From Lachnospiraceae bacterium (GTDB lineage Bacteria; Bacillota; Clostridia; Lachnospirales; Lachnospiraceae): a stretch of 55,440 nucleotides of DNA. Shown piece after piece: positions 8,963 through 17,050 of this stretch (its first letter is position 1; every line of letters starts with the position of its first letter). Location of the stretch: contig JAISGP010000014.1 of assembly GCA_031263035.1 (NCBI GenBank), forward strand, positions 1 to 55,440. The letters run 5' to 3'. Made by a program: the position numbers and the translations under genes. The notes under the pieces were generated by a model, which had not been told where the DNA came from, did no database searches, and saw nothing but the letters and a program-made list of their open reading frames with translations.

Positions 8963-8988
8963 GGGGACAATAATATTGTCCCTTTTTC
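8963..8988 (+). terminator. Intrinsic terminator of rplS
   Basis: GGGACAATA and TATTGTCCC form a 9-bp stem with a minimal loop followed by TTTTTC; a strong Rho-independent terminator. Confidence 0.85.
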
Positions 8989-9184
8989 TTATGTATGAAA
9001 GTTTAAACTATATTTAATCTTTTCAAGAATATAAATAAATACAACTATTTTTAAGCAGAGAATAAAGAATATTATTTCTATGAGACTTATATGAATATGA
9101 AAAATTAATTGAAAAGAGTATTTGTTTAATTTTTTATGTTATTATTAATACTAATATTTTGACTAAAGGGATTTAAGACTATAT

Positions 9185-9769
9185 ATGAATAAACGTGTAA
9201 TTAAAAAATATAAAAGGAAAAAGCTGGGGAAGCGTCCAGTCATTAGGTTTCATTATTTAAGAGAAACTTTATTTTGGATTATAAAAATAGCATTGGTATG
9301 TGGATTGGCGTATTTTATAACGTATTTTTGGGGGCAAAGAGTAAGTATTATTGGTGATTCAATGAACCCTATATTATCAAACAAGGACGTTTGTTTAGTT
9401 AATAGAGCCACATACTTATTTGGAAATCCCAAAAGAGGAGATATAGTTGTATTTAGACCTGGTGGAAATGAAAACTCTCACTACTATGTTAAAAGAGTCA
9501 TAGGTTTACCTGGTGATAAAATCTCTATTATGGAAAATACAATTTTCATTAATGGAGAAAAATTAAAAGAAAAATATAAGACTACTGAAATAAAAGATGT
9601 AGGTATTGTTGGAGATGAAATAACCCTTAAAAATGATGAGTATTTTGTTTTAGGTGATAATAGAAATAATAGTGAAGATAGTAGAAATGCAGATATTGGT
9701 AATATAAAAAAGGAATACATACTAGGAAAAGTTTGGATGAAAGTTAGTTCTAAAATCAAATTTATTTAA
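9185..9769 (+). CDS. lepB: Signal peptidase I (first copy)
   Basis: Membrane serine protease that removes signal peptides from secreted proteins. A basic N-terminus precedes one membrane segment (about residues 29-48), followed by the catalytic Ser59 in GDSMNP, Lys103 in YYVKRVIGLPGD, and the late box LGDNRNNSEDSR. At 194 residues it is a normal Gram-positive type I enzyme with the catalytic domain outside. A second paralogue (11052-11996) lies beyond rbgA. The ribosome site is poor (AAGGGA about 13 bases upstream), hinting at low expression. Confidence 0.93.
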   Translation: MNKRVIKKYKRKKLGKRPVIRFHYLRETLFWIIKIALVCGLAYFITYFWGQRVSIIGDSMNPILSNKDVCLVNRATYLFGNPKRGDIVVFRPGGNENSHYYVKRVIGLPGDKISIMENTIFINGEKLKEKYKTTEIKDVGIVGDEITLKNDEYFVLGDNRNNSEDSRNADIGNIKKEYILGKVWMKVSSKIKFI

Positions 9770-9821
9770 AAAAGTTTTGAAATGCAAATATCAAGGTCAA
9801 ATAATAAGGATAAATATAAAA

Positions 9822-10073
9822 ATGGATAATGAGAAAATATTACTTGATAATTTAGACAATGTCCATACTACACAAATGGGTATTGATAGAATTAAGAAAA
9901 ATCTAAAACTAGATGTAGATGATGTTGTAGGCTGGTGTATAAATAAAATCAAAGATAAAAATTCTAAAATAGTAAGACAAGGTAAAAATTGGTATTGCGA
10001 AATAGATAATTATGTAATAACTGTAAATGCTTATAGTTATACTATAATTACAGCACATTTGAAAAAAGATTAA
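9822..10073 (+). CDS. DUF3781-like protein of unknown function
   Basis: An 83-residue protein of unknown role. Recognisable features are LDNVHTTQMGIDRIKKNL, the central DVDDVVGWCINKI, and a C-terminal NYVITVNAYSYTIITAH; from memory these match the DUF3781 family. The ATG at 9822 is favoured because AAGGAT lies upstream; a TTG at 9777 would add 15 residues that look unrelated. It sits between lepB and rbgA with 52- and 17-base gaps, so it is probably co-transcribed. The presence of His and Cys does not by itself suggest a catalytic site. Confidence 0.75.
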   Translation: MDNEKILLDNLDNVHTTQMGIDRIKKNLKLDVDDVVGWCINKIKDKNSKIVRQGKNWYCEIDNYVITVNAYSYTIITAHLKKD

Positions 10074-10090
10074 AATGAAAGAAGTAATGT

Positions 10091-11026
10091 ATGAAAGAAA
10101 ATAATCAACAAAATGATATAAAAACCAATATCCATTGGTACCCTGGGCATATGACAAAGGCTAAACGTCAGATGCAGGAAAGTATAAAATTAATAGATGT
10201 AATTATAGAGTTAGTAGATGCAAGAGTTCCTTTGGCAAGCAGAAATCCTGATATAGATGAATTAGGTAAAAATAAACCTAGAATAATTATTATGAATAAA
10301 GCTGATATGGCTTCTGATAATGAGAATACCAAATGGAAAAAGTATTTTGAAGAAAAGGGATTTCATGTTATTCTTACCAATGCTAAAACAGGTCAGGGTG
10401 TTAAATCTCTAAAAAATCAAATAACTGAAGTATGTAAAGAAAAGATTGAACGAGATAAGCGAAGAGGCATTAAAAATAGACCTATTAGAGGAATGGTATG
10501 CGGTATTCCTAATGTGGGAAAATCTACATTTATTAATTCTGTTGTGGGGAAAAGTACTGCTAAAACAGGCAATAAACCTGGAGTGACAAGAGGTAATCAG
10601 TGGATTAAACTAAATAATCAAGTTGAACTTCTAGACACTCCCGGGATACTTTGGCCTAAGTTTGAAGATCCTAAGGTTGGTATTTTACTCGCTCTTTGTG
10701 GTGGAATTAAGGAAGATGTTCTAAATGTTACTGAGCTTGCATGTTATGGCATAACAATTTTATCAAAACAAAACTCAAAAATACTGGATTTGAAATATAA
10801 TATAAATACCGTGGATATTTTACCAAATTATGATATAATTAATCAGTCTGAGATTTTAACTTTCGGCGAGATTGTACTTGATAAAATAGCCGAAAGTCGA
10901 AAAATGCTTTTAAAAGGCGGATTACATGATATAAATAAAGCAGCATTAATGTTTTTAGATGATATTAGAAATGCTAAATTTGGTGGTATTACTTTTGAAA
11001 TAGTAGAAGAAATTAACGAAGAATAA
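10091..11026 (+). CDS. rbgA: Ribosome biogenesis GTPase RbgA/YlqF
   Basis: RbgA is a circularly permuted GTPase needed for late 50S assembly. The motif order is permuted: G4 NKADMA (near residue 62) comes before G1 GIPNVGKST and G3 DTPG. The N-terminus contains the characteristic HWYPGHMTKAKR, and the C-terminal region is the RNA-binding ANTAR-like domain of the family. At 311 residues it is a normal length. It precedes lepB2 by 25 bases; in Bacillus it is next to rplS/rnhB as well, so the rplS-lepB-rbgA-rnhB neighbourhood is conserved. Confidence 0.94.
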   Translation: MKENNQQNDIKTNIHWYPGHMTKAKRQMQESIKLIDVIIELVDARVPLASRNPDIDELGKNKPRIIIMNKADMASDNENTKWKKYFEEKGFHVILTNAKTGQGVKSLKNQITEVCKEKIERDKRRGIKNRPIRGMVCGIPNVGKSTFINSVVGKSTAKTGNKPGVTRGNQWIKLNNQVELLDTPGILWPKFEDPKVGILLALCGGIKEDVLNVTELACYGITILSKQNSKILDLKYNINTVDILPNYDIINQSEILTFGEIVLDKIAESRKMLLKGGLHDINKAALMFLDDIRNAKFGGITFEIVEEINEE

Positions 11027-11051
11027 TCATATATGAAAGCAGAGGAAGATA

Positions 11052-11996
11052 ATGAATAAAATCTATTTTCGTGGTGATGAAGAGGAAGAGTTAAAAAACG
11101 AAGAACCTAACGCATATGGTCCTAATACATATGTTTCAACTAAGTATGCTAATTTAGTAGAAACTAAGCCATCAAATGAAGAAGCATTTGAAAAAAAAGT
11201 TGATGATGTATTAGAAAATAAAAATATCCAGAAAGAGGATATAACTCCAAGTGCAGATAAAGAAAGAGATACTAACATCAGTATAGAAAATGAAGATAAT
11301 ACAAAGACTAGTATTGATAATAAAGATGATACAAAGGCTAACGTTGATAATAATGTTATAGTTAATGCCAGCCAAATAAATAAAACTCGCGAGGATAAGA
11401 CAGCTGTGAAGAAATCAGAAAATACTCCAACAGGGGAAAAACCTGTTAATGTTAAAAAAGAATTATTTGGTTGGGTAGTATATATTGCTATTATTATTGC
11501 TATTTCATTTTTAATAGTTAAATTTGTTGGAATGAGAACCACAGTAAGTGGTAGTTCAATGAATAACACATTATATAATGGAGATCAACTTATAATTAAC
11601 AAAATCGGATATAGACTTCATAAGCCAGAGAGATTTGATATAATTGTTTTTCCATATCAGTATAAAAAAGACACATATTATATTAAAAGAGTAATCGGTC
11701 TTCCGGGAGAAACTGTTCAGATTAAAGAAGTTGATGGGAACGGATATTACGTATTTATTAATGGTAAACAACTTAAATCTGATGTGTATGGCAGAGAAGT
11801 TATGAATATGCCTGGACTTGCTGAAAACCCAATAAAACTTGGTGAAGATGAGTATTTCGTATTGGGCGATAATCGTAATAATAGCGAAGATAGTAGATTT
11901 CCAGATGTTGCAGAAATTAAAGGAAAAGATATTGTAGGGAAAGCTTTCTTTAGAATATATCCTTTTAAGGATTTTGGATTGATTAAACATAAGTAA
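11052..11996 (+). CDS. lepB: Signal peptidase I (second copy) with long acidic N-terminal extension
   Basis: The catalytic part (about 138-314) is a standard type I signal peptidase: one membrane segment (residues 139-158), Ser169 in SGSSMNN, Lys212 in YYIKRVIGLPGE and LGDNRNNSEDSR. In front of it are about 135 residues rich in Asp, Glu, Asn and Lys, with imprecise repeats such as SIENEDNTKTSIDNKDDTK; no domain is recognised and the region is likely disordered and cytoplasmic. The first copy lacks it. The ATG has GAGGAAG just upstream. Different substrates or docking to a partner are possible, but this is inference. Confidence 0.92.
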   Translation: MNKIYFRGDEEEELKNEEPNAYGPNTYVSTKYANLVETKPSNEEAFEKKVDDVLENKNIQKEDITPSADKERDTNISIENEDNTKTSIDNKDDTKANVDNNVIVNASQINKTREDKTAVKKSENTPTGEKPVNVKKELFGWVVYIAIIIAISFLIVKFVGMRTTVSGSSMNNTLYNGDQLIINKIGYRLHKPERFDIIVFPYQYKKDTYYIKRVIGLPGETVQIKEVDGNGYYVFINGKQLKSDVYGREVMNMPGLAENPIKLGEDEYFVLGDNRNNSEDSRFPDVAEIKGKDIVGKAFFRIYPFKDFGLIKHK

Positions 11997-11999
11997 GAA

Positions 12000-12036
12000 A
12001 AAGGGGAGAGTGTGATGTTCATGCTCTCCTTATTTC
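12000..12036 (+). terminator. Possible terminator between lepB2 and rnhB
   Basis: AAGGGGAGAG and CTCTCCTT pair around a 12-base loop followed by ATTTC. The stem is imperfect and the T-run weak; it may only attenuate. The repeated GGAGAG also recurs as the rnhB ribosome site (AAGGAGAG), so pairing could affect rnhB translation. Confidence 0.4.
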
Positions 12037-12049
12037 ATAAAGGAGAGTT

Positions 12050-12709
12050 ATGAATAAGACAGAGATTGCAAGAGAGGAAAAGAGAAGAGAGAAGCTTGAA
12101 AAGGAGCGAGTTAGAATAGAGGGTATGAAGGTATACGAGAAGGAATATGCTTCTTGTGGTTTTATTTGCGGTATTGATGAGGTTGGCCGTGGTCCTTTAT
12201 GTGGACCTGTTGTAGCTGGAGCAGTTATTTTAGATCCTAATGTTGAAATTTTATATTTAAACGATTCTAAAAAACTTTCTGAAAAAAAGAGGGAAGTTCT
12301 TTATGACGAAATAATGGAGAAAGCTATTGCTGTGTCAGTAGGTATTGTAGATGAAAAAGTCATTGATGAAATAAACATTCTTCAAGCTACTTATGAGGCA
12401 ATGAGACGTGCTATAGAAGGTTTAAAAACTAAGCCTAATATTTTATTGAATGATGCTGTTACTATTCCTGAAATAGATATAAAGCAAGTTCCTATAATAA
12501 AAGGAGATGCTAAGTCGGTATCCATTGCAGCTGCAAGTATAATTGCAAAGGTTACAAGAGATCGAATGATGAAAGAATTAGATGAAAAATATCCTATGTA
12601 TGGTTTAAAATCTAATAAGGGATATGGAACCAAAGAGCATATTGAAGCTATTAAAAAATATGGTCCTTGTGAAATTCATAGAAGAACATTTATAAAAAAG
12701 TTTATTTAA
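12050..12709 (+). CDS. rnhB: Ribonuclease HII
   Basis: RNase HII removes ribonucleotides from DNA and RNA primers. The signature CGIDEVGRGPLCGPVVAGAVIL supplies the first catalytic Asp and Glu; the other acidic residues lie in LNDSKKLS and LLNDAV. SIAAASIIAKVTRD and KGYGTKEH are conserved family blocks. At 219 residues the length is normal, with an N-terminal extension of about 40 residues (EKRREKLEKERVR, charged helix) as seen in Firmicute enzymes. A strong AAGGAGAG ribosome site precedes the ATG. Confidence 0.95.
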   Translation: MNKTEIAREEKRREKLEKERVRIEGMKVYEKEYASCGFICGIDEVGRGPLCGPVVAGAVILDPNVEILYLNDSKKLSEKKREVLYDEIMEKAIAVSVGIVDEKVIDEINILQATYEAMRRAIEGLKTKPNILLNDAVTIPEIDIKQVPIIKGDAKSVSIAAASIIAKVTRDRMMKELDEKYPMYGLKSNKGYGTKEHIEAIKKYGPCEIHRRTFIKKFI

Positions 12710-12870
12710 TGTTTTATTTAAATAATCCATAAAAACACTTATAAGCTCCTCTTTTGATGATTTTATAAAATATAGCAAATATTAGAATGAATTTTAAAAG
12801 TTTTATAAAATGTATAGACACGGTACAGTTACTTGTATACAATGAATAAGAATTGATACGATAAATACAT

Positions 12871-13221
12871 ATGAATAAAAGAACAATTGGTGCTTATTAC
12901 GAGCAAAAAGCTATTGAATATCTTAAAAGTATAGGCTATAGAATTATTGAAACTAATTACAGATGTCATCTTGGTGAGATTGATATAATAGGCAAAGATA
13001 AAGAATATCTTGCCTTTATTGAAGTTAAATATAGAAAAAAAGAAAGCCAAGGCTATCCTTACGAAGCTGTGAATTATGTAAAGCAAAGGAAAATATCTAA
13101 AGTTGCTTCTCATTATATAATTACTCACAAGAAAGCTTTTGACTATCCCTGTAGGTTTGATGTAATAAGTATTTTTGATAAGGAAATTGAATTATTCAAA
13201 AATGCTTTTGACTATATATGA
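12871..13221 (+). CDS. yraN: YraN/UPF0102 endonuclease-like protein
   Basis: A 116-residue protein of the UPF0102 family, which has a restriction-endonuclease-like fold of uncertain role. It has the family signature: GAYYEQKAIEYLKSIGYRIIETNYRC, then GEIDIIGKD and FIEVKYRKK, where the E..D..E.K residues are the putative nuclease centre. It follows rnhB, the usual genomic neighbour in Firmicutes, with a 161-base gap. Function in DNA repair or recombination is inferred only from fold and neighbours. Confidence 0.9.
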   Translation: MNKRTIGAYYEQKAIEYLKSIGYRIIETNYRCHLGEIDIIGKDKEYLAFIEVKYRKKESQGYPYEAVNYVKQRKISKVASHYIITHKKAFDYPCRFDVISIFDKEIELFKNAFDYI

Positions 13222-13407
13222 TAGTTTGATTTATCAAGAGAATAAATATATCTTTTTAATATGATATCGTTTAGTAAATTAGGTATAGATAAAATTTAAT
13301 TATTACTTTATGGTCAAATATATCTTTAATTAGCATATTAAATAAAAAAAGATATACTATAGTTGTTTTTAAGATTTGATAATTGAAAAGGATATGAAAT
13401 ATATTAC

Positions 13408-14241
13408 ATGGAAAAACAATTAAAATATAAAAATGATTTAAGAATAATTGATGAGATAAATAAAGATGGTGTTTTATATCTTTCATATCCTTTATTAGCG
13501 GATACTGGTTTAGTAGTCGATGGTTTTTCAACTAAAATTGGTGGTGTTAGTAAAGGATACTGCAAATCCATGAATATAAGCAAAACTCGTGGTGATAATC
13601 CTGAAGATATTGAAGAAAACAAAAAATTATTAGGAAAAGTTATGGGATTTGACCCAAATCACATGGTTTATACCCATCAAACTCATACTACGAATGTTAA
13701 AAGGGTAGGAAAAGCTGATTATGGTAAAAGTTTTCTTGACACAGATGGGCTTATCACTAATGAAAAACACGTAGTTTTAGTTACATTTTTTGCAGATTGT
13801 GTCCCATTATATTTCTTAGATCCAGTCAATAAAGCCATAGGTTTATCTCATTCTGGTTGGCGAGGTACAGTTAATCGAATGGGTAAGGTTACTATAGAAA
13901 TGATGACTAAAGAATTTGGAACAGATCCAAATGACTTGATTTGTGCCATAGGACCTTCTATTTGCAAAGATTGTTTTGAGGTAGGAGATGAGGTCGTAGA
14001 TGAGTTTAAGAAGGCTTTTGATAAAAAGTACTATGACGAATTATTTGAGAGATATCCTAATGGAAAGTACCATATAGATTTATGGAAAGCAAATGAGATA
14101 GTTTTAATGGAAGCAGGAGTAAGGTGGGATAACATAGCAGTTACCAATGTGTGCACAATGGAAAATAGTGACCTATTATTTTCTCATAGAGTAGTAGGCT
14201 TTGAAAGAGGAAATCTAAGTGCATTCTTGGAACTAAAATAA
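13408..14241 (+). CDS. pgeF: Peptidoglycan editing factor PgeF / multicopper-like purine nucleoside enzyme
   Basis: Member of the YfiH/laccase-domain family. Characterised members act as purine nucleoside phosphorylase/adenosine deaminase, and PgeF in E. coli prevents misincorporation in peptidoglycan stems. The protein (277 residues) contains the conserved HQTHTTNV, DGLIT, ADCVPLYF and HSGWRGTVN motifs, with the metal-binding His and Cys residues in place, and AIGPSICKDCFEVG. In several clostridia the gene lies near sepF; here it is alone between yraN and mscS. The exact activity cannot be settled from sequence. Confidence 0.9.
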   Translation: MEKQLKYKNDLRIIDEINKDGVLYLSYPLLADTGLVVDGFSTKIGGVSKGYCKSMNISKTRGDNPEDIEENKKLLGKVMGFDPNHMVYTHQTHTTNVKRVGKADYGKSFLDTDGLITNEKHVVLVTFFADCVPLYFLDPVNKAIGLSHSGWRGTVNRMGKVTIEMMTKEFGTDPNDLICAIGPSICKDCFEVGDEVVDEFKKAFDKKYYDELFERYPNGKYHIDLWKANEIVLMEAGVRWDNIAVTNVCTMENSDLLFSHRVVGFERGNLSAFLELK

Positions 14242-14383
14242 AATGAAAGACTATATTTTTAAGTAAATTTAATATTTGATTTAGGTTAAAGAGTTTAAGC
14301 TTATTTAGCTGTTTTACAGTAATAAGGGAACTAAAAAGTCAAACTTAAATCCAGATATTAGATTTCATTTCTCGGAGGTTTTT

Positions 14384-15277
14384 ATGTTATTTCAAGTACT
14401 ATCTGTAACAGAGGATGTGAGTAAGGAAGCGGAGAAAACGGTGGATGATGCTAATCAAGTAATAACCTATTTATCAAAACATGTTGATGATTTAATTCAA
14501 TTTGCTATTAAAGTATTAATAGCTTTAGCATGTTTTTTTATAGGGCGGATTATAATAAAATATGTTGTTATATTTGTAAAAAAAGCTCTAATTAAAGCTA
14601 GTATTGACACAGGTGTAAGCCAATTTACAGCATCATTAACTAAGACTGTATTATATATATTGCTTATTTTTTCAATTGCAACAAAGTTTGGCTTCGATAC
14701 TGCATCAGTAGCAGCAATTCTTGCTTCAGCAGGTTTAGCACTAGGTTTAGCTCTCCAAGGAAGTCTCAGTAATTTAGCAGGTGGTGTCCTAATTTTACTT
14801 ATGAAACCTTTTAAAGTTGGGGATTATATAATTGAAGATACCCACGGAAATGAAGGTACCGTTGAGGAAATTAAAATAATTTATACAAAACTTATTACTA
14901 TTGATAATAAAATTATTGTTATTCCAAATGGAGTATTAAGTAACAGTTCTCTTACAAATGTAAGTACAATGCCTTGTCGAAAATTAGATTTAATGTTTTG
15001 CGTTTCCAATAATGAAAATATAGAAAATGTAAAAAAGATTATTAGGCAGGTTCTAGATAAAAGTAATAGTGTTAAAAAAGATGATGAGATTAATATCTAT
15101 GTAGCGGAGCTTCTTCCAAATGGAATTAAAATTGGCGTAAGATTTGGAGTTTATACGAAAGATTATTTTGATGCTAAGGGAGAAATACTACAAGCAGTTA
15201 AAGAAGCTTTTGATAGTAATGATATTAAAGGTCCTGCTTATGTAGTTGCGAATTATCAGATAAATGAAATAAACTAA
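14384..15277 (+). CDS. mscS: Small-conductance mechanosensitive channel MscS
   Basis: MscS opens on membrane tension to release solutes on osmotic downshock. The 297-residue protein has three membrane segments (about 40-65, 84-101, 106-140); the third has the pore pattern of small residues (ASAGLALGLALQGSLSNLAGG spans 114-134). The following beta domain begins KPFKVGDYI, a family signature, and a cytoplasmic alpha/beta domain follows. The start has a CGGAGG ribosome site. A strong terminator follows, so it is probably a single-gene unit. Confidence 0.93.
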   Translation: MLFQVLSVTEDVSKEAEKTVDDANQVITYLSKHVDDLIQFAIKVLIALACFFIGRIIIKYVVIFVKKALIKASIDTGVSQFTASLTKTVLYILLIFSIATKFGFDTASVAAILASAGLALGLALQGSLSNLAGGVLILLMKPFKVGDYIIEDTHGNEGTVEEIKIIYTKLITIDNKIIVIPNGVLSNSSLTNVSTMPCRKLDLMFCVSNNENIENVKKIIRQVLDKSNSVKKDDEINIYVAELLPNGIKIGVRFGVYTKDYFDAKGEILQAVKEAFDSNDIKGPAYVVANYQINEIN

Positions 15278-15349
15278 AAAAAAGACGATAACATAAGTAT
15301 TGTTTTTAAACATACTTATTTCCTAATATTTGTTCCCTATAAATATCTG

Positions 15350-15397
15350 CCTAACTTGGGTAAGCGAAAGCTTAACTATAGTTAGGTGGATTTTTTT
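15350..15397 (+). terminator. Terminator downstream of mscS
   Basis: CCTAACT (15350-15356) pairs with AGTTAGG (15380-15386), enclosing TAAGC-GAAA-GCTTA, followed by seven Ts (15391-15397). A branched but strong terminator; the GAAA tetraloop is notable. No riboswitch family was recognised. Confidence 0.75.
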
Positions 15398-15551
15398 ATA
15401 AAGTTAGGTATTTGGAATTATCAATAAAGTTTTATCTGATGAAGTAGTTTTTTAAAATATGACATGCAGTTGTCCGATTATTCATGTATAATAAAGATAT
15501 TGATTGATGAAAACAATAGGTAAACATGAAAACTTATACGGAGGTATTTAA

Positions 15552-15761
15552 ATGAGTAAATACGACAAATTATGGCAATATGTAAAAAATGATGGTCGTG
15601 AGTGTTTTAAGCTCACCCAAGAAGATATTAAAGAAATACTTGGATTTCCCATGGATCATTCTTTTTTGAATGCAAAAAAAGAACTTCTTGCTTTTGGATA
15701 TCAGGTGGGAAAGATTTCTTTGAAAGATAAGACGGTTATGTTTAACAAAATAAATGATTAA
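15552..15761 (+). CDS. Small protein of unknown function (69 residues)
   Basis: A short soluble protein with a good ACGGAGG ribosome site. It reads KYDKLWQYVKNDG, then FKLTQEDIKEILGFPMDHSFLNAKKELLAFGYQVGKI, ending DKTVMFNKI. The helix-strand pattern resembles a small DNA- or protein-binding domain (from memory similar to DUF7662-type proteins, uncertain). It sits in a repeat-rich interval: TTTTATCTG occurs at 15430-15438 upstream, TTTATCTGTAA at 15776-15786 just after the stop, and the structured element at 15950-16096 lies downstream. It may belong to a small accessory cassette. Confidence 0.65.
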   Translation: MSKYDKLWQYVKNDGRECFKLTQEDIKEILGFPMDHSFLNAKKELLAFGYQVGKISLKDKTVMFNKIND

Positions 15762-15804
15762 ATTGATGAGGAGTTTATCTGTAAACATCTATATAACATC
15801 ATAC

Positions 15805-15935
15805 TCGCTGAGCTCCCGTTTGACTTCTAAATGACATTGATGGGGGGGTTGTCTGTAATATTTCATTAAAAATAATGATTTCGCTGAGCTCACATTCGCT
15901 ATCGCTCATGTATCGCTCCCGTTTGACTTCTAAAT
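15805..15935. repeat. Tandem direct repeats in the spacer before tRNA-Thr
   Basis: CTCCCGTTTGACTTCTAAAT occurs exactly twice (15813-15832 and 15916-15935), 103 bases apart. TCGCTGAGCT precedes each (15805-15814 directly; 15881-15890 with a 25-base insert). Each copy is followed by an ATTGAT box and a TCTGTAA box (15853-15859, 15954-15960). No coding frame is evident across 15762-16177. A related TCGCTGAG is found at 47435-47442 upstream of the second structured element. Confidence 0.7.
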
Positions 15936-15949
15936 AATATTGATAATAA

Positions 15950-16098
15950 TTTTATCTGTAAAACCTTACCCATAAATTCATGTTCGCAAACTCACATGAA
16001 CTTACGAATAAGGTTTTATACTACCAATTTATTAAGTGCTTTAGCTTACACAACAAGTTGTGACGCTCAACCACTTAATAATTGGTACAGATAAAATC
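15950..16098. repeat. Structured repeat element, copy A (three-way junction fold)
   Basis: Outer stem TTTTATCTGTA (15950-15960) with TACAGATAAAA (16086-16096). Inside are two arms. Arm 1 is AAAACCTTA/TAAGGTTTT with an inner TTCATGT/ACATGAA. Arm 2 is 16024-16038 paired with 16072-16085 around the motif TACACAACAAGTTGTGAC (16047-16064). Copy B at 47492-47610 shares the ends and the 18-base motif (one base different), but its arms differ in sequence while remaining complementary. It could act as RNA or as folded single-stranded DNA. Confidence 0.8.
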
Positions 16099-16177
16099 AA
16101 AATAGTTCCTTGTGAGTTGGGGTTGAATTTTATGGGTGTTTTGGATATAATTATCAATGTTACTTATTAGTTTATTC

Positions 16178-16250
16178 GCTGAAATAGCTCAGTTGGTAGA
16201 GCACTTCACTCGTAATGAAGGGGTCGTCGGTTCGAATCCGATTTTCAGCT
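16178..16250 (+). tRNA. tRNA-Thr(CGU)
   Basis: Full cloverleaf: acceptor GCTGAAA/TTTCAGC, D arm with AGCTCAGTTGGTAGAGC, anticodon stem CTTCA/TGAAG with loop CTCGTAA (anticodon CGT at 16211-16213), and T arm with GGTTCGAATCC. The discriminator base is T (16250) and no CCA is encoded. The anticodon reads ACG, so this is the minor Thr isoacceptor. Confidence 0.95.
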
Positions 16251-16256
16251 TCTTTG

Positions 16257-16276
16257 GCAGCGTTTAGCTGCTTTTC
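16257..16276 (+). terminator. Terminator of tRNA-Thr
   Basis: GCAGC-GTTTA-GCTGC followed by TTTTCT, placed seven bases after the tRNA 3' end. Confidence 0.8.
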
Positions 16277-16378
16277 TATTAATATAGTATAATGAGTTAT
16301 TTAAAAAGTTATAGATATTTATACTAGTTTTCTTAAATTAGATAAGATTTTAGTATTTACGATGTTTTGGATGGTATT

Positions 16379-17005
16379 ATGAATAAGAGGAATTATCAGT
16401 TAGAGCTTGATAAGATTATTGAAAATATTAATAATGAAAAAGTAGCAAATGGAGTAGATAACTCAAGATTACTTTTACATGCTTGTTGTGCTCCTTGTTC
16501 TTCTTATGTGTTAGAGTATTTACATGAGTTTTTCGATATTACTATTCTTTTTTATAATCCTAATATTGAGCCTGAGAGTGAGTATGCTTTTCGACTATCT
16601 GAGCTTAAGAGATTAATTCAAGAAATGAATTTTACTAATATTAATATTGTTACAAGTAGGTATGATAATGTCAAATTTCACCAGCTTGTTAAAGGGTTTG
16701 AAGATGAAAGAGAAGGTGGAAGTAGATGTAGGAATTGTATTACGCAGAGATTAGAAGAGGCAGCTAAGTACGCTAGTGAACATGGTTTTGACTATTTTGC
16801 TAGTACTTTAACTATAAGTCCAATGAAAAACGCTACAATGATTAATGAAATTGGACAGGAATTAGAGAAGAAATACAATATTCGGTTTTTGCCATCTGAT
16901 TTTAAAAAGCGAAATGGTTATAAAAGATCTATTGAATTATCTCATGAATATAACTTATATAGACAGAATTATTGTGGTTGTATTTATTCGAAACAAAATA
17001 GTTAA
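16379..17005 (+). CDS. queH: Epoxyqueuosine reductase QueH
   Basis: QueH performs the last step of queuosine synthesis, reducing epoxyqueuosine in tRNA, and replaces the unrelated QueG. The 208-residue protein has the signature HACCAPCSSY (Cys pair plus Cys), then SRCRNCITQRL with a CxxC pair, and a C-terminal NYCGCIYSK; these cysteines bind an iron-sulphur cluster and metal in the family. The ATG at 16379 is taken because the upstream GGATGG fits a ribosome site; an in-frame TTG lies 12 bases earlier. No preQ1 riboswitch was seen upstream. argH follows after 45 bases. Confidence 0.92.
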   Translation: MNKRNYQLELDKIIENINNEKVANGVDNSRLLLHACCAPCSSYVLEYLHEFFDITILFYNPNIEPESEYAFRLSELKRLIQEMNFTNINIVTSRYDNVKFHQLVKGFEDEREGGSRCRNCITQRLEEAAKYASEHGFDYFASTLTISPMKNATMINEIGQELEKKYNIRFLPSDFKKRNGYKRSIELSHEYNLYRQNYCGCIYSKQNS

Positions 17006-17050
17006 TATATGGAAAGTTAATTAATACTGTAAACAAATTTGGAGGACAAA

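Noticed and set aside
11063-11569. Minus-strand open frame of 168 codons opposite lepB2
   Set aside because: A shadow of the acidic repetitive lepB extension; Ser/Leu-rich, no family, no ribosome site.
15350-15397. Possible preQ1 or other riboswitch before the small gene and queH
   Set aside because: The structure is a simple branched terminator after mscS; it lacks the preQ1 loop and is about 1 kb upstream of queH.
15805-15815. TCGCTGAGCTC as a partial tRNA copy (the tRNA-Thr starts TCGCTGA)
   Set aside because: Only seven bases match and none of the rest of the tRNA is present.
15805-15935. CRISPR-like direct repeats
   Set aside because: Only two copies, unequal spacing, no cas genes; better described as an extragenic repeat.
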